A stretch of DNA of 64,000 nucleotides from Saprolegnia diclina VS20 (taxonomy: Eukaryota; Oomycota; Saprolegniomycetes; Saprolegniales; Saprolegniaceae). Position 1 is the stretch's first letter. Each line of letters begins with the position of its first letter. The translations under genes were made by a program, and so were the position numbers. The stretch is from assembly GCF_000281045.1 (NCBI RefSeq), contig NW_008246071.1, positions 439,700-503,699 of the forward strand, read 5' to 3'. Positions 34,444 through 44,256 of this stretch are shown in pieces. A model generated the notes under the pieces. That model saw only the letters and a program-made list of their open reading frames with translations. It did no database searches and was not told the DNA's origin.

Positions 34444-34997
34444 GGCTTTTTATTTTTTTCGAGTCCATCCCATAAAATAATTTTGGGCCCGGTACCATAC
34501 AAATGAAAGGAGGTACCGTTCAAAAGGGTAATTCGGCGCCAACGAGCACCACCAGAAGGTCGTCGGTTCAAGCCCCGCCATGGCCGACAACACGGCAAGG
34601 AGGCGCTCACATGCTGTCACTGCCATAGGGCTGGTGTAAATAAATCTGCACAAAGAGCTACGTTGATTTCTCGCGGGCAAGGACGATGGCGCGGCTGCTG
34701 CTCGACGCTCGCCTCTGCAATTTGGTCCGGCCACAGCCCTGCTCCAGTACTGATGTAGTTTACCAGAAGGCTGTCCGATCCAGCGGCTTGTCACTGCTCT
34801 GTCCATGGTCCTGGAACAACTACTAGTATTAATACCTGTACTTGAGCCAACGGCGCCTTGAAATCCCGTTGGAGGTTTTCGGGAATTTTGCTGCGGCTCG
34901 TACAAATCGATCTTTAAAGATATCTTGAGCTTTGTATGGAAGTGCATTAAAGTAGGCTGGCTTGGGTTTTTCTGCGTGGAAGACCCTGCGATTTGCA
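34444..34997. other. Intergenic region with tRNA-derived SINE-like fragment
   Basis: 554 bp between divergent genes (NCAPD3 minus, SPRY-like plus), both promoters lying here. Near 34545-34590 the plus strand reads ACCAGAAGGTCGTC-GGTTCAAGCC-CCGCC, a good RNA polymerase III B-box (34565-34574) in a tRNA T-arm-like setting. The T-stem has a mismatch and no cloverleaf can be completed, so this is not an intact tRNA gene; a tRNA-derived SINE relic is likelier. No protein gene is supported. Confidence 0.4.
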
Positions 34998-35981
34998 ATG
35001 GCCCTGGCCCCAACAACGACGAGCGAGGCGAAGCAGGCTCAAGCGCAGCTCATGGAGGAGGCCGTGGCCGGCGACCCCGGCGCCATGGTCTCGCTGCTGC
35101 ATGCATTCAGGAAGGAGCTCGCGACGAGCCAAAAGGCCATTCGCGACCAGCAGCGCCAGCTTGCCGCGCTGCAAAAGGACCACCAAGAGCGCTTCGAGGC
35201 GCTCGAAGACTCGTACCACGACATGCAAGACCTCTTGGACATCCAGATGACGGCGCTCGGGGAGCAGCGCGATCGTTTGAAAGCGCAGACCACTGTGCTC
35301 GACGACCTGCTCGATGTGCAAGACGACGACGCGTTGCACACCCCACGACGCACGCCCGCCCCAGCACCCAGCAAATCACCCAAGAAGCGCGTCGTCGCGG
35401 CGCCGGTCGTCAAGGCCGTTGCGCCCAAGCGCGCCAAGATGGACGTTGCGCCGGTAAAGCAGCAAGGCGAGGAGTCGCCCGAGTGTCGCTGGGACCTGGG
35501 CCGCTGCGGCGCGCTGGCCTCCATCTCGGACGATCTGCGGCTTGTCAAGACGACAGCAAACGGCTGGAACGTTGTTATGGGCAGCACGATGGTGGACGTG
35601 TTCAGCGTGCAGCTCTTTTACCCCAAGACCAAGGCCCACAACACGATTGCGTTGGGCTTTACGACCGAGCCCGATTTCTGGCAACAGCCCACGGCCGAGA
35701 CGAACGTGTTTAACTTTTGCGACGCGGGCTGGTTCCTCAACGTCCGCAAAGGCACGCGCTGCTCCCGCGACGGCCACGACGACTCGCCTTACGCGACAGG
35801 CTTGAAGAGCGGAGACGTGCTCACGGTGGTCTTGGACCGACCACTGCGCACGATTCGCTTCTTGCGCAACGGCAACGCGCTCGGCAAATCGCTCGGTGTG
35901 GCTTACGCGGACATTGCCGAGACGGATTTGTACCCGGCGCTCGTGTCGTACGACCGCGGTGTCGGTGTGCAGCTGGTCTAA
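34998..35981 (+). CDS. Coiled-coil protein with SPRY-like C-terminal domain (copy 1)
   Basis: Single exon, ATG 34998 (MALAPTTTSEAKQAQ) to TAA 35979-35981, 327 residues. Residues about 15-105 form a Gln/Lys/Glu coiled coil (LATSQKAIRDQQRQLAALQK). A basic Pro/Lys linker (PSKSPKKR...APKRAKMD) resembles a bipartite nuclear signal. The C-terminal 160 residues look like a SPRY/B30.2 beta-sandwich: CRWDLGRCG, NGWNVVMGS, AHNTIALGFTTEPDFW, AGWFLNVRKGTRCSRDGHDD, GDVLTVVLDRPLRTIRFLRN-GNALG, and a closing DLYPALVSYDRG, matching the SPRY pattern of GDxIGVxLD, GTIxFxxNG and LYPAVSL. It is the first of a tandem pair with the next gene. Function unknown; SPRY domains usually mediate protein recognition. Confidence 0.82.
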   Translation: MALAPTTTSEAKQAQAQLMEEAVAGDPGAMVSLLHAFRKELATSQKAIRDQQRQLAALQKDHQERFEALEDSYHDMQDLLDIQMTALGEQRDRLKAQTTVLDDLLDVQDDDALHTPRRTPAPAPSKSPKKRVVAAPVVKAVAPKRAKMDVAPVKQQGEESPECRWDLGRCGALASISDDLRLVKTTANGWNVVMGSTMVDVFSVQLFYPKTKAHNTIALGFTTEPDFWQQPTAETNVFNFCDAGWFLNVRKGTRCSRDGHDDSPYATGLKSGDVLTVVLDRPLRTIRFLRNGNALGKSLGVAYADIAETDLYPALVSYDRGVGVQLV

Positions 35982-36111
35982 GAGCTTGGCCTTGGTCGCT
36001 TGTAGCACACTATTTCAGTATTTTACCTTTGCGTTTCATTTGAATAGTGTGAATGTGTAGATAGTGTGCAGGTTGAGTCGGCCGGTATCGGTGGAAACGA
36101 TCGCGACGAGC

Positions 36112-37200
36112 ATGTCCCATCCTCCGGTCATCCCGCGCTTCGCCGTGAGCGCGCATCTCCAGCTACCGAAAGAGGAGCTACCGGCAATCGCTCCGTCAAG
36201 CAGCGCCGCGCCGTCGCCCAAGGCCGAGCTGTCGACGATTACAACGCCCGTCGTCGCCGACGCCAGCGCGCCCGACGACGACGACGACACGCTCGAGATG
36301 CTCAAGGCCTTGCGCCAGGACTACGCCACGTCCAAGCTGCACATTCGCGCGCAGAAAAAGAAGCTCGCGGACCTTCAGCGCTCGCAGCAATTGGCGCTCG
36401 AGGCCATGACGACGCACTTCGCCATGGTCACGCGACAGCTCGATGCACAGCGCGACGAGCTCGACAAGCAGTATTCGCGTATCAGCCAGCGCCAAACCGC
36501 CCTCGACGCCCTCGTCTCCCGGAGGCAGCCAGTGTCGACGAAGCGTGCGTCACCGGCGCCGGTAGTACCGAAGCGCAAGCTCTGTCAACACAAGCGCGTC
36601 AAGACGGAGGACGCGACGCTCGTGCTACCCGTGCACGAAAGCCCGCACGTGGCCCATACCGACGTGGCATGGGACCTCGGGCGCTGCGGTCCGCTGAGCA
36701 TGATCCGCAACCACCGGCGAACTGTCACGATGACGGAGGCCGGCTGGAACGTCGTCATTGGCGCGTCGGTCGCACGGCGCTTCTCGGTGCTCGTGACGCT
36801 CCCCAAGAACAAGTACCACAACACGGTGGCCATTGGGCTCACGCACGAGCCTGACTTTTGGCAAGACCCAATTGATAACACGGCGCCCGTCTTCTTCTTC
36901 AACCACACGGGGTGGTACCTCAACGTGCGGAGAGGGTCGCTCTGCTCGCGCGACCACGACGACGCGCCGTTCGCGGCCAAGCTCAAGTCCGGCGACGTGG
37001 TCACATGCATTTGGGACGCAGACGCGGGCTCGATCCGGTTCCTCCGCAACGAACTCGATCTCGGCGTCGCGTTCGAGGGCGTCTTTGGCTCGTACGACTG
37101 GCAACTCTACCCCGCCCTTATCTCGTACGACAAGAACGTCGAGGTGACCCTCCTGTACCCGACACACGATGGCACGACGTCGCTCCCATCGGCCTTGTAG
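36112..37200 (+). CDS. Coiled-coil protein with SPRY-like C-terminal domain (copy 2)
   Basis: Single exon, ATG 36112 (MSHPPVIPRFAVSAH) to TAG 37198-37200, 362 residues; 130 bp after copy 1 and same strand. Same architecture: variable N-terminus with an acidic patch (DDDDDTLEML), coiled coil (about residues 75-150), basic linker (PKRKLCQHKRVKTE), then the SPRY-like domain: AWDLGRCGPLSMIRN, GWNVVIGASVARRFSVLVTL, YHNTVAIGLTHEPDFW, GWYLNVRRGSLCSRDHDDAP, GDVVTCIWDADAGSIRFLRN and LYPALISYDKN. The shared WDLGRCG and SRD(G)HDD blocks show duplication; the N-terminal halves have diverged widely. It converges on the Sfi1-type gene, 51 bp away. Confidence 0.82.
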   Translation: MSHPPVIPRFAVSAHLQLPKEELPAIAPSSSAAPSPKAELSTITTPVVADASAPDDDDDTLEMLKALRQDYATSKLHIRAQKKKLADLQRSQQLALEAMTTHFAMVTRQLDAQRDELDKQYSRISQRQTALDALVSRRQPVSTKRASPAPVVPKRKLCQHKRVKTEDATLVLPVHESPHVAHTDVAWDLGRCGPLSMIRNHRRTVTMTEAGWNVVIGASVARRFSVLVTLPKNKYHNTVAIGLTHEPDFWQDPIDNTAPVFFFNHTGWYLNVRRGSLCSRDHDDAPFAAKLKSGDVVTCIWDADAGSIRFLRNELDLGVAFEGVFGSYDWQLYPALISYDKNVEVTLLYPTHDGTTSLPSAL

Positions 37201-37251
37201 CACTATCCTTGCAATCAATATCCATGGCAAAACTGTCTATTGTTGTACGAG

Positions 37252-40200
37252 TTACTCGGGTGCGCGGTGGACGTAGGCCAGCAGCCAAGCCCGGAGGCTG
37301 CGAGAGGCGAGGTTACGAGCGCTGGTCTGCGCCAAGTTATCGTATGCGCGTCGAAGGACGCAGCGATGGCGCCACGCCTGCCAGCACGCACGTAAACGAT
37401 CGAGGTCCCGCGGCCGTCGATGGTGCGAGACCATGCGGGCGAAGTGGCGTCGACGTTGTGTGCGCAAGTGCCAGCGACGAACGCCGTGCAAGAGGGCGAG
37501 CTGCGAACGCAACGTCGCGGCGTGTGCGACGAGCCAGTGACTCATCCAGCGCTCGCAGGCCACGCTGCGCCAGTGGGCAAACCAATGCCGCTGACGGGAC
37601 TGTCGGTGCAGCTTGATGGCGCGGGTCGCGCGGTGCCGACGACATTTTCGCTTTTGGCAATAGGTAGCCCACCTAGAGCACTTTGATCAACAGTGTAGAG
37701 AGAAGTTGGTACCAGCCAAAGATCGTGGCTTGCAGTCGATGCAGCTGCGAGATGGTGAGCGAGCGCAGCTGGCGCTTTCGGAGCGCAAACGTCTTGAGGC
37801 GCGCAAACGACCGCGACACGAGTGAACTAAAGAAGACGTGGCGCGCGGTATAGAGGCGATGACGGAGGTCCACAAGGTAGCCTTGGTGCACTCGCCATTG
37901 CTGCCAGCTCTGGCGCAGGAGCTTCCTCCCAAAGTGGCCCTGCGCGTTGGTGAGCAGCACCCGCGTTGCTTTGACCACGCGCGAGGCGCCGACCCAGCCG
38001 AGGAACGCGCGGCGGTGGGCGTGTTGCAGTGTAAAGACACGCACCCTCGCTGCGTGCACCCGGCGATTGTGGGCGGCGTCAACACCAAGCGCAAGGGCGA
38101 GGAGCCCGAGACGCTGCTTGGTCGCGACCCAGTGGCACGCAGCCAATTCCGTTGCCTCTCGGTCGCTTCGCCGGATTGCCGTGTAGCGATCCCAGAGCTC
38201 AAACGAAGTCCGCGCACTCTGACTGCATAAATGGCTCCGCACTCGCTCGACAAGACGCACGTGCGCGATACGTCGATCGGTGGTCGCCCGCCACGAGCGG
38301 AAATGGTGCCGCAGCGCCCCCTTGTAGGCGGCGTTGACAGCGGTTTGCTGCAGCAACCTGCTGTCGGACGCCACGTCGGCGTACGCGCACCATCGTGACA
38401 CGAGGTGCGTCAGTCGAAGGTGGCGTAGCCGATGCGCACTGCGTCGGTGCGATTGGCGGACCTCGATGGCGCGCCGCCACCGAAGAAAGTGCACAAAGAG
38501 CGACGAGGCGCTGAAGTACGCCCGTGCGTGCCGCAGTTGCCGCGTAAAATGGATAACGTGGCGCCACGACGACCACGCGGCATGCAGTCGCTAGTCGAAC
38601 CATAGGACACGCAGCGAGAGATGGGAACGTGTCTACCTGGCGGCTGGCATGCAGATAGGCCATGCGTTCTTGGAGACGGTGTACGTTGTAGCAGCGCCAC
38701 GCCCGCCACACGCCGCGCAGGATACCTTTGCGCCGAAACGCGTGCGCGAAAGCGAGCTCTTCGGGCGAGACCATGGACGCTGCGAGAGCAGCAACCCTAC
38801 CACGCCATCGCCGTCGCAACGCGATACGCGAAGATAGAACTGGTCGTACCACCGCGCGAGGAGCGACGTGAGGAGCCGCCGAGTGTAGTGCGCTTGCGCG
38901 TGCTGCTTTTGATAGCACACAAACGAGTACTCGATCCACGCGTCAAAGTGCGTCGACTGCGACGTTCGGGCAAAATGCGACGACGCTATTTCCACCTGGA
39001 GAGTCCGCTCCTTTTGTGCATAGCGATACGCGACCCAAGTGTCCAACACCTGCACGAGACGTCGCTGCCGAAGATGCTCCGCCGCTCGGTCGAGAAGCAC
39101 GCGGTAGCGCCGCTGCATTACCGCACGCCGCCGCCACGTGTCAACACCGTGTTCGAGCTTGAGGAGACCGATGGCATCGGCGCGCTCGATCGCCATGGCG
39201 TGTTCCACGCGCTTGAGCGCGGACCGATGAACCCACGACCGGAAACATGCCCCGAGCTGCCGTTGCGAGCGCGACGCTCGAGCCTGCGCTAGCTTGCACC
39301 GGACGATATGGGCGTCTCGGCTGAAGTGCTGCCAGTGGCGCCACGCGACGCGGTAGACGCCTAACCAAGCATCGTCTTGCCGCCACCTGCACAATGCAGA
39401 GGTATGGACGTACGTGTCGAGGCCATGCGAGCGGCAAGCTCTGCGCACCGTGCCAGCTCGTGCCGCCTTTCACACACACGTCGCCAGTGGCGAACGATGC
39501 GGCTGCGCGTCTGGCGTAAGAAGAGCCACGTGCTCACCGTCGCATTCCGGGTCTTGCGTTGCGTGCGCGCCGTGTACCTAGCCAAAGCGCTTGCTTCACT
39601 GAAGCCACGGCGACTTCTGCCTACCGCTGCCATGCTTGAAAGCACTTGAGACGACTTTGTAGATGCCATTTTCGCGTCGCAAGGCGGAGAAGGCGAACCC
39701 CGGTGGCATACTGCCGCCATTGGCACCATGAGCTTCGGCGAAGATGGCGACGGCGAAGACCCTGGACGAGCGCCTCGTCATGTAGCTGGGAGCGTTGCTG
39801 CACGACACACCATTGCCCGAGTACGCGTCGCAGTATCACCTGGCTTCGGTGTGTACTTGCTCTCTACAATGTATTTCGTAGCCGCCTTTTGAAGGACGAA
39901 CACACCTTGGACTGCTCTCGCCCTGCAACCTTTTGGGCTCGGACCTCCGACCAAGCAACGAGAACGCGACGCCGAAGCCTCGCGCGGCGCATCTGAAGAC
40001 CGTCCCGTAGTCGCAACTGTCGACGGTAGACGTCGAACCAGCGCACGAAGACGCGGCGACGCAGCTGCTGGCGCGCATGGTCGGCTGCGACGCGCAAGTT
40101 CTGCTGCTTGCGCTGCCGCCATCGGAGGTACGAGACCAAAGCGCGCCAGACACCTCGCTGCGTCGTGTCGACGATGGCGTGGACGGAGCGCCCGAGACGA

Positions 40201-43200
40201 CGCCGAAGCTCGCGGTCCTGAGTTGCTGTTGCGTGCCACTGCCAGATGCGCCGCTGCAGACTCCACTGCAGGTAGTGCTCGGACGCCGCTCGCTTCGTGA
40301 GCGCTTTGGCCGTGAAGGCACGCCATACCTGCAGCACGCGGCCAGCAATCACGCTGGAGCGGTACCCTAAACGCTCCGTGACCTCTTTCCGAAGCTGTCG
40401 CTGCCGTGCCGCCGTGGCGGCCCAGGCTAGAAACGGGCGGCGGACTTGCTTTTGGCGTCGCCACGCCTACATACCAAGCATAGTTGAGTGCAATTGATGT
40501 GTTGTGCCAGGCGCACCGCTGCTGTGTTGGCGCGTTGTCTGCGGTCGTGCAGCAGGCGGCTGTGAATCCACCAGTGGTGCACCGTGCGGCGCTGCTGGCG
40601 CGCCAGGCTTTTCGTCTGGCCCAACACCATTCGCGACCGACGATGGGCTGTAGCAATAGCTTCTCGCCGCCAGTACACAACACGCTGAGCGACGCGAAAC
40701 CAAAGCAGGTGCTCGATGGTCTCGCGCGTACGCACGCGCCGGGCGCGTTGCTGCTGCACGTACTGCCACCACTGGTGCCACAGTCGTCGCTGTAGGCCGA
40801 GCAAAAAGTACCGGCGCGCGTCGGTCGTCTGTGTACGGAGTGCGACGCACGCATGCAGGTGTCGGTGCCAAGATGCAACCGCATGTCGTAGGCGCTGCGT
40901 CGCGTACTGTGCCGGCCACCGTCGCTGGATCTCTTGGCGGTGGCGGACAAAGCGCCAAGCCCGCCACGCGTGCCAAAGGCTGTGGTAAGCGAGGAGCTCG
41001 TCCGCGATAGCATTCTGCTCGCGGGTATGCACAGCGCACGTCACAAACGCGACCCAGCGACGAAAACACCGGCGCCAAAGCGTGCTTGCCAGCTGCGACT
41101 GCGCACGACGTCGGCGTGCGTTCGCGACAGCGAGTACAGGCGTCAGCGTCTTCCAGCGTCCCAGAATGCGCCGGAGAAGCGCGCGGGCGTAGTGCACGAG
41201 CGCGCGTCGGCGAGCGCGCCGGGCAAGAGTAAAGAATCCCCACGGCTTGAAACACCGGTTGAGCACTCGGATGCGGTAGAGCTGGTAGGCTCTTAGCAGT
41301 AGCGCGTACCGAGCGCGCAGTGCTCGATGCAGGGCGACCCAGTGCCGCCACGTCTTTTGCAGCCATCGGTTCCGGCGGTGCGCGTCACGCGTCTTCATCG
41401 TCGCGGCAAGGAATCGCTGCCGCGCGGCCCAGCGCTGCCACGCGTGAAAACAGTGGAGGCCTTGCTGGTACCGCGTGTGCTCGGCCAAGTCCATGCCAAG
41501 CACTGCGAGTCTCCACGTGTACAGGCCATACGCCTTTGCTCTGCGCACATGTGTCGCTCGCAGTGCAACGACTTGCGCCGCCGACGCCTGCGTCCTGGCC
41601 ACGCATCGTCGCCAAGCATCAAAGAGCGCATCGAGCCGTCGTCGTCGTCGATTCGAGCGCAGCAGTGACGAAATACGGTGGTAGCCAGCTTTGGTTGTCG
41701 CCCAGCTCCGCCACGCATGGAGGATGCGGTGCTTGCGCTCCGCGTTCCATCGTGCGTGCAGTCGCTCGCTTCGAAGCGCGAGGTACCGTCGCCGGTGGGC
41801 TATATCGCGCCATCGCGTCAAGTGCCGTCGCAAAAACCGGCGATCGTAATCCCATGCAGCGTCCTCCTCCCGACGCCTGGCGTCGAGGATGGCGCGCACC
41901 CGCCTACGCATAAACCACATCAACTCGCCGTCGCTTCGAGCCTAACGTACCGGCGCCAATGCGTCATCGCGGTGTGCGTCATTGCGCAATTGTGGTGCAA
42001 AATTGCAGTGCGAGTGCACAGCACGTCCGTGTAGACGGCCCGCCACGCACGGAACGCTGCGAGTTGCAGCACAGTGCTGCGGTGTGCGACAGCCATGTCG
42101 ACATTGACGCGCTGCTCGTCGCACAAAACCAAGTACGCGCGCCAGTGGCCCGCGATACGATGCAAGAGGCGTCGGTGCGCGTGCCTCTCGGCCTTGGCGT
42201 CGAGGTACATGGCGTGGCGTCGAAGGTGCAAGAACCGGCGCCAGTACCGAAACACCGCTTTTTGGCGCCCGCGCACATACCAGTGCAGCGCAATGCTGGA
42301 CGCGTGTCGACCTTGCAGCACGTTCTGCACGTAACGTCGCCAGCGACTGAGCCCGGCGCGCTGGGCGACAACATAGCGCGCCTGCCGCTCCGCCTCCAAG
42401 TCGATCGCGGCGATCTCGTGCCAGGCGAGAAACACCCGGCGCAGCGTGCGTCGGTGCACAAACGCGATGGCGATCGTGCGCTTGTATCGACTACGCGCGC
42501 GGTGCTTGGCGTACGTCGAGAAGGTGCAAAGCACGCGCCGCATCTGTCGAGACGCGCGTTGCGACTGCGCGAAAAAGACAAGCACACGTTGGCGCTGGCA
42601 TCGTGCTGCGCGCGCCAGCCATCGGCGCCATCGACCTGCCAAGAGTCGTTGCGACGTCCTTTCCTGCACCTGCACGCCGCAGAGATGAATTGACGTGACA
42701 TGGTGCCACGTGTGCACAATTGTCGTCAGGAAGCTATGCCGGTAATGGCGACGGGCGTCCGTCGACTTGCGCTTTGTCATACTCGTGCGTCGCCAGCCAA
42801 CGAGCGCAAGCGCGAGGAGCCGCGTGCTGGCGTGGTCGACGGCCAGCGCATATTGCGCTTCACGTGCAGGACGCGTTGCCTCGGTGCGCGCCCGCCACCG
42901 CCGAAACGGGTGGCAGAGCAATGCGAATCGTGATTTTGCCGGCTCAACCGCATGCGTCGGAGGTCGCGTTTGCTCGTGCCGGGCTCGGAGCAGCGACTGC
43001 CGTCGACGTTCGCTTTGGGCGTCGGCGATGGCGGTGGGTTTTCGGGTTGGCGCAGGGCGTATGAGCCGGCGACGTTGGACGTCGCGCATGTCGTCGGAGC
43101 TCTCGTCGCTCGACTCTGCAGCTACGGAGTGGGCGTTCTTTTTCTGCTGCTGGTGGCGCTGGAGAAGACTGTGGTTGCTCGCGCGGCGACTCTCGGCGCG

Positions 43201-43470
43201 GATCGCACTGAGCGTCTTGTGCTTCTGCAGTTGGATGGCGGTGATGCGGCGCCATTGATCAAAGAATGCGGCCGTTTGCTTTTGCCGCCAGTAGTAGAGC
43301 GCGACAAGGTTTTGCTGTGTGTCTTCTTGGAGCGCATGCTGAAGGCGCGTCGGCGCGGTCTTGGCGAGCTTGAAGCGTGGCGGGTGCGGGGACGACAACG
43401 ACTGCCGGCGCTGCATCGTCGCCTGCATGTGCAGGTACAACTCGTGCTCGTCCGATGAACTGGAGCTCAT
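37252..43470 (-). CDS. SFI1: Giant Sfi1-type centrin-binding repeat protein
   Basis: ATG 43470 (MSSSSSDEHELYLHM) follows an upstream in-frame stretch without ATG. After a Ser/Arg-rich leader, about 1,900 residues consist of dozens of irregular helical repeats of the Sfi1 type, spaced roughly 25-40 residues, with the pattern Ax7Lx(F/W)xxWR: examples are FFDQWRRITA, LALVGWRRTSM, RRVFLAWHEIAAI, FRYWRRFLHL, LFDAWRRCVA, ILHAWRSWATT, CFHAWQRWAAR, LLRRILGRWKTL, LWHQWWQYVQ, LWHAWRAWRFV and ALRHHFRSWRATT. Each repeat binds one centrin in yeast Sfi1, building a filament at the spindle pole body or basal body. Numerous introns, some read through in several frames because of the Arg-rich code. The stop is TAA 37252-37254. 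The family call is by repeat pattern; the protein is longer than yeast Sfi1 (946 residues). Basal-body function in zoospores is a reasonable inference. Confidence 0.82.
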
Positions 43471-44256
43471 CGCGCGCGGGACACCGAGTACCGCTGCCCA
43501 AGTCAATCTCGCGTCCTCCGGCGGCAACGAGCGCACCTTGAAAGATCCCAACTGTGTTCTATTGCGTCATCGCAAATATGCGTTTTCACAGGTTATTCCA
43601 AGCGCAAGTCCCATCCTGGTCATCCCGCGTCTCCAATGAAATCAATTGATAGAGTTTATGAGATACAAGAGTAACTCTCGGCGTGTCGAACAACATCTCG
43701 CATGCGTCGAACAAATGCGTGCAGGCAAAAGCTTCGGCCGGCGATGACAAGGGCGCGTCAGCTACGATCAAGAAAGGCCGACGCTGCAATGGTCAAGACA
43801 CTCCTACCACGTTCGCGTTGCGTGTGGGACGTACGACATGTGTTTCTTTGGCTTTCAAATGCGATCTTGCGGAAGTCGTACTCGACACCCTTCTGAATCC
43901 TCGGCTTGCGCGCACCTGCCGAGCTTGATGTGCGGCTCGGGCTCTTGCTGCGTGCGATGATCCATCCCGATAACGTCCTCTATGGTGAGGGAGGGACGTT
44001 GCCCAGTTTGCACTTGGCGTCCAGTTCGAGAGCCATGACACGGCGCCCGTCTCGATGGGCAACCGCAAGCCGGATGCAAGCGGGATGCAAGCGCGATGCA
44101 AGCGCCTTGGGAAAGTCCGTTGCGCTGTCGTTCTATTCTTACGCCGCATTTCTTCATCTTTTAATATTGCATACAAAGCTCAAGTCGCCGCTTCATAAAA
44201 ACGAGCGAGCCTAGGGAATTGTGTAGTGGCATCATCAGCGCAGCCACAGAACGAGC
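43471..44256. other. Intergenic region with possible small minus-strand gene and an 11-bp tandem repeat
   Basis: 786 bp between divergent genes. GATGCAAGCG is repeated three times with an 11-bp period at 44073-44104. On the minus strand between about 44160 and 43586 several coding-like pieces appear, e.g. HRTQQEPEPHIKLGR near 43950, KGVEYDFRKIAFE near 43880 and PFLIVADAPLSSPAEAF... ending at 43586. They lie in different frames with possible short introns between them. I could not assemble a convincing model, so no gene is called. Confidence 0.3.

Noticed and set aside
34565-34574. Functional tRNA gene
   Set aside because: The B-box is good, but the T-stem is mismatched and no acceptor, D or anticodon arms can be formed.
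41959-42693. 244-codon plus-strand frame opposite the Sfi1-type gene
   Set aside because: Antisense shadow; the minus strand carries the regular WR-repeat pattern, the plus strand does not.
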